A stretch of DNA of 64,000 nt from Cohnella fermenti (GTDB lineage: Bacteria > Bacillota > Bacilli > Paenibacillales > Paenibacillaceae), in NCBI RefSeq assembly GCF_004801405.1, contig NZ_SSOB01000001.1:62001-126000 (forward strand), read 5' to 3'. Both the position numbers and the translations under genes were made by a program. The notes below the pieces were generated by a model that ran no database searches, was not told where the DNA came from, and was given only the letters and a program-made list of their open reading frames with translations. Shown here piece after piece: positions 8,592 through 16,400 of this stretch (its first letter is position 1; every line of letters starts with the position of its first letter).

Positions 8592-11500
8592 GTGAACCAA
8601 GGCCTCTACGAACAAGTCATCAACCAACTGACGGCCAGTCAGCTCTCAGGTCTTGATCTTTCCACTCACGAGATCGGCAAGGAGAAGCTCGACGTCGAAG
8701 AAGCTCGCAAGCTCCTCTCCAATTATATCGCACTCGTGACGCGTAGAGCCTTGAAGCTGGTGCGAGAGCAATCGGGTTCAGATAACAACGGGGACGCCAT
8801 CCTGGCCCAGGTGCAGACCTGCAACGAAATGATCGAGACACTGAAGAATAGCCTGGGGCAAGAGGAATGCGATCAGCTTAAGCTGGACGAGCAGGGAGAG
8901 GTCCTTACTTACATATACAGCAAGATGAATCATATCCGCTCCTTCAAGAGCGAGAAGGTCATTCGTCCCGCGACGCCGCTGTCTCAGAGTTCGCTGTTCA
9001 CAGGTGCGCATTCGGAGCCGAATATGCTGCATGAGTTGAAGCATGAGATCGTGACCTCCGACCGGATCGACTTCCTTGTGTCGTTCATCAAGTGGAGCGG
9101 GTTGCGGATTCTGATGGAGCAGCTTGAGACGTTCACCAATAACGGCGGACAGCTTCGGGTTATTACGACGACGTACATGGAAGCGACTGACTACAAGGCG
9201 ATCGTGGAACTGAGCAAGCTCCCGAACACGGAGATCAAAATTTCCTATGACACAGATCGGACCCGTCTGCACGCCAAGGCATACGTGTTCAAGCGGGACA
9301 CGGGCTTCACGACGGCGTACGTGGGTTCTTCGAATCTCTCCAATCCGGCGCTCACGAGTGGCCTCGAGTGGAATGTGAAGGTGACGGAGAAGGATTCGTA
9401 CGATGTCTTGATGAAGATCGAAGCGACCTTCGAGAGCTACTGGAACGATAGAGAATTCAAGACGTTCGTTCCGGAAGACACCGCGCATGAACAACTTCTC
9501 CTCCAAGCTCTCTCCAAGAACAAAGCTGCCGAGCAGGGCTCGTCGGTTTATTTTCCATTCGAGATTACTCCCTACGATTATCAGAAGGAGATTCTTGAGA
9601 AGCTGGAGGCGCAGAGAACGTTATACGATCGGCATTATAACCTCGTTGTGGCGGCGACGGGAGTGGGCAAGACGGTGGTGTCCGCATTCGATTACAAGAG
9701 GTTCGCTAATGTTCATACTCGTGCCCGATTGCTGTTCGTCGCGCATCGGGAGGAGATTCTGCAGCAGAGTCGGGACACGTTCCGGTATATCGTGAAGAAC
9801 CTGAACTTCGGGGAGCTGCATGTGGGCGGCAACCAGGCGGAGTCGCTGGAGCATCTGTTCATCAGCATTCAGAGCTTTAACGCCATGAGGCTGACGGAGC
9901 ATATGACGCCGGACTTCTACGATTACATTGTCGTGGATGAATTCCACCATGCGGCAGCACCGTCGTACCAGAAGCTTCTGTCGTACTACAAACCGAAGAT
10001 TCTGCTGGGCTTGACGGCGACTCCGGAGAGAATGGACGGCAAGGATATTCTCGGCTACTTCGACAACACGATTGCGGCCGAGATCCGTCTGACGGATGCG
10101 ATTGATCGGAAGCTGCTCAGCCCGTTCCAGTACTTCGGTGTGACGGATCAGGCGGATCTGAGGCAGGTGAAGTGGTCGAGGCGCGGGTACGATCTGGCGG
10201 AGCTCGAGAACCTCTACACGAACAACAAGATTCGAGCGGTTCAGGTTCTAAACAGCATGAGGCGATACGTCACGGACATGGACCAGGTCAAAGGGCTTGG
10301 GTTCTGCGTGGGCGTGGATCATGCGAAATATATGGCGAAGGTGTTCGAAGAGGCCGGCATTCCGGCGATCGCGCTGCATGGCGGGTCCGACGACGGGGAG
10401 AGGCAGATGGCCAAGGTTCGGTTGACGAACGGTGAGATCAAGATGATTTTCGTGGTTGATCTGTACAATGAAGGGGTCGACATCCCGGTCGTGAACACGA
10501 TTCTGTTCCTTCGTCCGACGGAGAGCTTGACGGTATTCCTCCAGCAGTTGGGACGCGGACTGCGCCTTGCCGAGGGCAAGGAATGCCTGACGGTGCTGGA
10601 CTTCATCGGGCAGGCGCACCAGGAGTACAACTTCCAGGACAAGTTCCGGGCTCTGATCGGTCATACGAAGCATTCGGTTCAGCATTATGTCGAGAACGGA
10701 TTCTCGACCTTGCCGCGGGGGAGCTTCATCCAATTAGAGAAGCAGGCGAAGGCTTATATTCTCGGGAACTTGAAGCAAGCCGTCGTGAACCGCAGGAGCC
10801 TCATTAATCGGATAAAATACTTCGAAGAAGACACGAGTCTGGCGCTCAGTTTGAGCAACTTCGTCAGTTATCATGGGCTGAGCTTGTACGAGTTATATGG
10901 CGGCCGAACGGGGAATCGGACGTTTACCGGCTTGCAGGAGGAAGCGGGAGTTGTGGAAGTAAGGGCAGACTATACGTGGGACAACGCCGACTTCGTGGCG
11001 AAGAGGGTCCCGGCTCTGCTGAACATCAATTCGCGGAGATGGCTCAAGTTCCTGCTCGCCTATCTCGAGGATGGATCGCTCCCAAGCTGGGAAGAAGAAC
11101 GGCTTATGGTGAACATGCTGTTCTACACGTTCTACCGAACCGAACCTTCCCGGAATGGATACGCCAGTGCGCATGAAGCCATTCAAGCGACGCTCGCATA
11201 CCCGGCCTTCCGCGAAGAAGTTGTGCAGATCCTCAAGATCAAGCTGGCTCACCTGGATTTTGTGGATAAGCCGAATGATTTTCCATACATGTGCCCGCTC
11301 GATATTCATTGCACCTATTCGATGGACCAGATTCTCGCGGCATTCGGGTATTGGAACGAGGAGAAGGCGCCGAGCTTCCGCGAGGGAGTGAAGCACTTCG
11401 AGGACAAGCGGACGGATATCTTCTTTATCACCTTAAATAAGACGGACAAGGACTTCTCGCCGTCAACGCTGTATGAGGATTATGCGATCAATGAGAGGCT

Positions 11501-11762
11501 GTTCCACTGGCAGACGCAGAGCCGGACGTCGGAGGAGTCGAGGACCGCTCAGCGCTATATCCATCATCGGCAGATGGGAAGTCGCATCGCCCTGTTCGTT
11601 CGGGAGTACAAGGAAGAGCACAACTACACGTCCCCGTTCGTCTTCTTAGGGGAGGCAGAGTACGTGAAGCATGAGGGGAACAAGCCGATGAGCTTCGTGT
11701 GGAGGCTTCAGCATGATATCCCTCCGGGGATGATTCAGGCGGCGAATAAGGTGATTGTGTAG
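8592..11762 (+). CDS. PLD-nuclease / DEAD-box helicase / DUF3427 protein
   Basis: The 1056-residue protein combines three parts. Residues about 120-290 form a phospholipase D-like nuclease domain with one HKD motif (LHAKAYVFKRD near 226, followed by GSSNLSNPAL). Residues about 315-700 are a superfamily 2 helicase with ATGVGKT near 355, DEFHHA near 449, TATPERMDG near 476 and QQLGRGLR near 650. Residues about 730-1050 fit DUF3427. One HKD motif per chain implies dimerisation for nuclease activity, as in other PLD nucleases. Proteins of this build are frequent in bacterial defence islands, and the R-M operon beside it supports that reading. The GTG start is chosen for GGAAGGGAG just upstream. 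GC content is clearly higher than in 1-8251, so it probably arrived independently. Confidence 0.87.
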   Translation: MNQGLYEQVINQLTASQLSGLDLSTHEIGKEKLDVEEARKLLSNYIALVTRRALKLVREQSGSDNNGDAILAQVQTCNEMIETLKNSLGQEECDQLKLDEQGEVLTYIYSKMNHIRSFKSEKVIRPATPLSQSSLFTGAHSEPNMLHELKHEIVTSDRIDFLVSFIKWSGLRILMEQLETFTNNGGQLRVITTTYMEATDYKAIVELSKLPNTEIKISYDTDRTRLHAKAYVFKRDTGFTTAYVGSSNLSNPALTSGLEWNVKVTEKDSYDVLMKIEATFESYWNDREFKTFVPEDTAHEQLLLQALSKNKAAEQGSSVYFPFEITPYDYQKEILEKLEAQRTLYDRHYNLVVAATGVGKTVVSAFDYKRFANVHTRARLLFVAHREEILQQSRDTFRYIVKNLNFGELHVGGNQAESLEHLFISIQSFNAMRLTEHMTPDFYDYIVVDEFHHAAAPSYQKLLSYYKPKILLGLTATPERMDGKDILGYFDNTIAAEIRLTDAIDRKLLSPFQYFGVTDQADLRQVKWSRRGYDLAELENLYTNNKIRAVQVLNSMRRYVTDMDQVKGLGFCVGVDHAKYMAKVFEEAGIPAIALHGGSDDGERQMAKVRLTNGEIKMIFVVDLYNEGVDIPVVNTILFLRPTESLTVFLQQLGRGLRLAEGKECLTVLDFIGQAHQEYNFQDKFRALIGHTKHSVQHYVENGFSTLPRGSFIQLEKQAKAYILGNLKQAVVNRRSLINRIKYFEEDTSLALSLSNFVSYHGLSLYELYGGRTGNRTFTGLQEEAGVVEVRADYTWDNADFVAKRVPALLNINSRRWLKFLLAYLEDGSLPSWEEERLMVNMLFYTFYRTEPSRNGYASAHEAIQATLAYPAFREEVVQILKIKLAHLDFVDKPNDFPYMCPLDIHCTYSMDQILAAFGYWNEEKAPSFREGVKHFEDKRTDIFFITLNKTDKDFSPSTLYEDYAINERLFHWQTQSRTSEESRTAQRYIHHRQMGSRIALFVREYKEEHNYTSPFVFLGEAEYVKHEGNKPMSFVWRLQHDIPPGMIQAANKVIV

Positions 11763-11783
11763 AAGGAGATAGAGTGAAGTCAG

Positions 11784-11855
11784 TCGCTTACCTTAGTCAC
11801 CTGCACCTACGAGGTTAGCGATGCCGAGTTGATTATTTATGCGAGACGAGTATAG
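11784..11855 (+). pseudogene. 3' fossil of a class B sortase gene
   Basis: Twenty-three codons (SLTLVTCTYEVSDAELIIY...) ending in TAG repeat the last codons of the intact sortase at 19607-19674. By eye, about 54 of 66 bases match. The catalytic cysteine context TLVTC is kept, but the position of the active-site arginine (DAR in the intact copy) is now glutamate. An in-frame TGA at 11775-11777 and the end of the DUF3427 gene at 11762 leave no room for the rest of the gene. It marks the breakpoint of the accessory region. Confidence 0.8.
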
Positions 11856-11889
11856 TTCATTGACATCCGGTTTACAATAGGTTGACAAC

Positions 11890-11918
11890 TTGTTGAATAT
11901 AATTGTTTGGGATATACT
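11890..11918 (+). promoter_or_regulatory. Candidate promoter of the HTH-PIN pair
   Basis: TTGTTG, a 17-bp spacer and TATACT lie 34 bp upstream of the HTH start. A short inverted repeat ACAAcTTGT (11886-11894) overlaps the -35 box and could be an autoregulatory operator, as is common for antitoxins. Confidence 0.45.
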
Positions 11919-11951
11919 TAATTCAATAGGATGCTGAAGGAGGCCATTTAG

Positions 11952-12449
11952 ATGACCACCAAACAGGAAATTCAACATCGCTTGGATCAATTAATTATTA
12001 GGGCGGATCCATCGATTGCTATTGAATTACGCGAGTTGAAGCGTCAGATAGCGGACTCGAAGGAGATTGGCGTGTCCATTCTTAGTATTTCTTCCGAGAA
12101 ACTCAAGAAGACTATGGCTGGATCAGGACAACTTAGGAGTAGACGACCTCATAATGTGTTAAAAGAGGTTCTTCTTCCTAATGAAGATTACTACACCGTT
12201 GAGGAGGTGGCTAAGCGGTTTGGCGTCACGAGGCAAGCTGTTCATAAGTGGATTAGCATGGAGAAGATTAAATACCTGGCTCCTACGGATGGGAAGAAAA
12301 AGGGATACCTGATTCCTAAAAACCAGTTTAAGCTAGAAAAGTCACGAAGCGCAGAGTTTCGCAAGCGACGAAATGCCATCTTCGGAGAAGGAGAACTTTC
12401 GCTTACAGATGCACATGATGTGTTTCGCAATGGTGAGGTGGAGGAATGA
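11952..12449 (+). CDS. HTH DNA-binding protein, putative antitoxin
   Basis: The 165-residue protein is preceded by GAAGGAGG. Residues about 79-112 (DYYTVEEVAKRFGVTRQAVH and onward) form a MerR/excisionase-like helix-turn-helix with the YTVxEVAxxxGVTRQxVxxWI pattern. The N-terminal 60 residues are helical and charged, and the C-terminus is basic (FRKRRN). Its last four bases overlap the start of the PIN-domain gene, the typical coupling of an antitoxin and toxin. The protein should bind its own promoter and neutralise the PIN protein; both statements are inferences from family and layout. It is longer than classical VapB antitoxins (about 80 residues). Confidence 0.75.
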   Translation: MTTKQEIQHRLDQLIIRADPSIAIELRELKRQIADSKEIGVSILSISSEKLKKTMAGSGQLRSRRPHNVLKEVLLPNEDYYTVEEVAKRFGVTRQAVHKWISMEKIKYLAPTDGKKKGYLIPKNQFKLEKSRSAEFRKRRNAIFGEGELSLTDAHDVFRNGEVEE

Positions 12450-13084
12450 GTCATTCGGCTCGACAAGAACCATTGGTGCGAATTCTTTGGGACACCAATT
12501 TATTTGTTTCGCTTCTTGTCTTCCAATCGGAGTCTCTGAATGACTACTTGGATAAATTAATATACCAACATGAGCACGGGTTGATACAGCTGATCGTTCC
12601 CAAAGCAGTGCAGGCTGAGTTGTACGGTATTCTGCAGGCTGGAAGAGTGAAGAGAAGCAATCAACCCGTTTTTTTATCCCACGAGCAAATTTTGTATCTA
12701 CTGGAGCCTTATTTGGACCTCCTTTTTGATCGGGATTACTTGAATCAGTTAGGGAAACGTGCTTGGCCAAGCGGCGAAGCCTATAAAGAGCTTCTAAAAC
12801 AGTTGCTGGCAGAGGAGTACGGCTGGCATGATTTCGGACAGGCCTACATAGAGAGAAGGCTTCGTCATACGGTTGAGATGATGGGGCTATTGGATCGTTA
12901 TGATTTTCCTATTATGGCATCAGCTTTATTTCATGGAGTTGATTTAATTGTTACTCATAATATGCAGGACTTCATCGATCCCCTTGGCAAGATAAGAGTT
13001 ATGAATTTTCGCGAAGCTAGTCGATTTGATCATTTCGAATTACATCTTCCTTATGAGTCGTGGGAGGATCCTGTCGCAGAATAG
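12446..13084 (+). CDS. PIN-domain protein, putative toxin ribonuclease
   Basis: The 212-residue protein begins with the PIN strand-loop RILWDTNLFVSLLV, which carries the first catalytic Asp. It continues with an acidic second position (VQAELYGIL) and ends with the typical C-terminal PIN signature of an Asp-Leu-Ile-Val-Thr-His-Asn strand followed by MQDF. PIN proteins are Mg-dependent single-strand RNases, and as toxins of VapBC-like modules they cut tRNA or rRNA. It overlaps the HTH gene by 4 bp and is followed by a good terminator, so the pair is a self-contained cassette. At 212 residues it is larger than VapC (about 130) and closer to the PIN proteins paired with HTH partners. The toxin role is inferred. 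Confidence 0.78.
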   Translation: MSHSARQEPLVRILWDTNLFVSLLVFQSESLNDYLDKLIYQHEHGLIQLIVPKAVQAELYGILQAGRVKRSNQPVFLSHEQILYLLEPYLDLLFDRDYLNQLGKRAWPSGEAYKELLKQLLAEEYGWHDFGQAYIERRLRHTVEMMGLLDRYDFPIMASALFHGVDLIVTHNMQDFIDPLGKIRVMNFREASRFDHFELHLPYESWEDPVAE

Positions 13085-13149
13085 AATTGTCGGTTAATCG
13101 ATTGCCCCACTGGCTTGCGCGCGGCAATAAACGAATAAGAATCCCCAGC

Positions 13150-13192
13150 AGCCCTATGTTCAGGACGTTCGTTCTGGATGCAGGGCTTTTTT
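13150..13192 (+). terminator. Rho-independent terminator after the PIN gene
   Basis: AGCCCTatgttCAGgA pairs with the later TtCTGgatgcAGGGCT, closing on a short TTCG-containing loop and followed by six T. It ends the HTH-PIN transcript. Confidence 0.8.
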
Positions 13193-13195
13193 GAC

Positions 13196-13284
13196 GATTC
13201 AGAATGTATAAGTTTCACCTGTATCATTGCCTGAATCATCTCCGCAAAGCTTCTCCGGCGTCTTGAGGACGCCGAAGGCGTTTT
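13196..13284 (+). promoter_or_regulatory. Candidate structured leader or second terminator before the adhesin gene
   Basis: GATTCAG (13196-13202) can pair with CTGAATC (13231-13237). Just after it, CGGCGTC and GACGCCG form a 7-bp hairpin followed by GCGTTTTTGC. The hairpin lies about 120 bp before the adhesin start. I compared it with the c-di-GMP riboswitch consensus and found only a short chance match (CCGCAAAGC). It could be an attenuator, or simply a second terminator. The rest of the gap up to the ribosome binding site at 13384 shows nothing I can support. Confidence 0.35.
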
Positions 13285-13401
13285 TGCTTGGCCTGCGGCA
13301 AATCAGTGCCATCCCCTTCCGTATGCGACTATCAGAAATTGTTCAGATGAATGAACTAGAATCAATCGCTGATGAGTGTACGATAGGAGGGAGAATTAAT
13401 T

Positions 13402-16400
13402 TTGCGGAAGTATGCGAAGATTGCAATGCTTGTTTTGCTGATTGCTGCACTTCAGGCCGGCCCTGTATCATCCATGTTTCTTGCGTATGCAGCGGGCACT
13501 GACGTGACAAGCCAAGTGGCATCTCAGTTTATCACAGGTGTGGATATTAAAGAGAAAACAGGGACGACGGTAGGGAGTACGCTGGTAGGCCAGCAAGATC
13601 TCGACACAGCAACACCGTTTTATTTGTGGTACGACTTTACCGTGCCTAATGCTCACTCTATTGAAGAGGGAGACTACATCGCTTTTGATGTGCCGCAGGC
13701 CATTGTTTTTCCCGGCGGCGGTGCTTCCACCATTCAATTGCCGGATCTGATCACGGAAGACGGGGACTCTATAGCAGAGGCTTACCTGGACCCGGGCAAT
13801 CGAATCAGGCTTGTGTTCACAAGTGCCATAGAGACACTATCGAACGTCGGCGGCGCTTTCTATATTGCGGGCAGCTTCGATCAGAGTGTCATTAACACGG
13901 ATGGCAGCGATACAGATATTAACTTCACCGTACCGACGCGGACGGTAACGCTGTCGTTCAAAGCCGCCCCTCCTCCCGAGCCGGAGCCGGTCACGGTCAA
14001 GAAAGACGGCGCAATCTCGAACGGAACGAGCATTGAGTGGACAATCACCGTCGATAAAGCTGATTTTAGCGCCGTGAACGTGGTCGAGAATGCGGTGTTG
14101 ACCGATGTTATTCCAGCAAGCCAAAGCCTGGATGTCTCATCGATCGAAGTGAATAATGCCGCTCCTGATGTCGGCGACATCAGCTTGGAGGGCAACACCT
14201 TAACGCTGTCGCTGGGCACCATCTCGACGAAGCAGGAGATCACATTCGTTACCACTCTCACGGAACAGGCATTGCTGGACGCTCTGGCTGATGGCCAAAC
14301 CTCGATCGATGTAACGAACGACGCGCAGCTTAAGCATGACGATAATCAAATCACCAACGCAGATCACCCTAAGACGGTTACGATTCCCATTAATATTTTG
14401 AGCAAGTCCGGCAATTATCTCTCCGCTACAACCGTCAATAACACGAAGAACATATCGTGGACGATTGTCGTCAATGAGGACGAGTTAACGTTCGACAATG
14501 CCGTTATTCAGGACACGTTGCCTAGCGGACTCACCTTCATAGCCGGATCGGAGACGATTACGGGCGCATCCGGCGTCACGCCAACGGTAAGCGGATCGGA
14601 TGTTGCGTTTAGCCTTGGGAATATTACGGGCAAGGTTACGATTACGTACCTGACGGAGATCGATCCGGCACGGTTTACGGCGAATGGTTCCTATAACTTC
14701 AACAACACCGCCGTGCTTACGTGGGATGGCCTTACCGGAACGGGAATCGCTAAACACGCCAATGTCGGCGTCGGAAGCAACCTGTTTACGAAGTCCGGAG
14801 CAGGCTACAACCGATCCAACGGCGTCATCTCCTGGTCAATGGTGATCAATAATGAGAGCATTAATCTGGCAGCTCCGACGATTACGGACACCATTCCGGC
14901 CAATCAGCAATTTATTGAAGGCTCCGCCAGAATCGTTGACCATCAAGGCATTGTTTATTCGGGCGGGACGTTCGATTATGATGCAGCGACCAAGGTGTTG
15001 AGCTACGAGTTTAATTCGGCGATAAATTCGAAGTACACCCTTACTTTCGATACCAAGCCGGTTAGTACGGAGAACATTACATCGAACAGCAGCGGTCAGT
15101 TTACGAATACTGCCAAATTTACTAGCGGGGCAATCTCATTCGATAGCCCGGGGACGCAGAGCTTCTCAAGCAACGTCCTCCGCAAGGAGCAAGCGGGCTA
15201 CAATATCTCCAATCGTCATGTGACATGGAGATTTATTGTGAACGAGAACGGAGACACGACTCCGAGCAGCAATGCCGGCGCTCTTGATCCCAGCTTCTAT
15301 CAAGCCAATCCGCTGACTAACGTTGTTATTACGGATGAGATTCCGGCAGGTCTTGAATATGCAGATAACTTCAGCATTGTCGACAGTCTCGGAGCGGATG
15401 CAAGCAGCCTGGTAACGGTTAACGACACCAATGGCACATTAACGATCTCCTTTAACCAACCGATTACCAAGAAGTATGTGATTCTATTCGATACGAAGAT
15501 CGTGGATGAATCGCAGTTTACGGAACAGAACAGCAGCCTTAATAACGGCAATTTCAACATTACCAATGAAGCTGCATTAACTCATAACGGGACAACCAAG
15601 ACGAACAAGATGTCGGCAACGCAAGAGATCAAGAACCGTATTGTCAGCAAAATGGCCGTCCCCACAGCGTTCGGCAATAAGTATATCGATTGGGTCGTCT
15701 ACCTGAACTCGAATGCGGTAAATCTGAATTCGTTGTTGAACGTAGATAACTTCTGGCTGATCGACGATTTGCAAGAAGGTCTGGAGTTGGATACAACAAG
15801 CGTATCTCTCATCGCCTACGACCAAGCGGTTAACTTGCCGAATTCCATTCCGGCTAACGGAGATGACGGACTAGGCTCCGGCAGAGATATCCCGCTGGAC
15901 GGCAGTCATATTAAATACGATGCGACAACCAGACAATTCAGACTGAACTTCCCGGGCGATCTTACTACGGCGTATAAGCTCTCGTTCCGTACGTACGTAA
16001 CCGAGAGCGTTGCTTCGGGGGCTCAATTCTCTAATGGCATCAACCTGTACGGCTCCAAGGACGGCACTCCGGTTAGCATTGACAGCGTCTATCAATCCAG
16101 CGATGCTCGTCAAGTGTCTTTCCTTGAAGTGGGCAGCTTGGGATACGGCAACCTGGGCAAGCTTATCGTCAAGAAGGTAGATCTGGAGGATACGAACAAG
16201 AAGCTGTCGGGCGCTACATTCGCGTTATTCGATCGATACGGGAACAAAGTTCAAGAGAAGGCGACCGTAAATGGCGAGCTCGAGTTTAATCGTATCAAAA
16301 TCGACTTGCCCTACTATGTCCAGGAGGTAGAGGCTCCGACGGGTTATCTGCTGAGCGGCGACGTGAGCGTAGACGGGGCCGCGGCAACGTTTACCGGATC

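Noticed and set aside
13196-13300. A c-di-GMP riboswitch upstream of the adhesin
   Set aside because: Only a short CCGCAAAGC match was found; the conserved loop sequences and receptor are missing.
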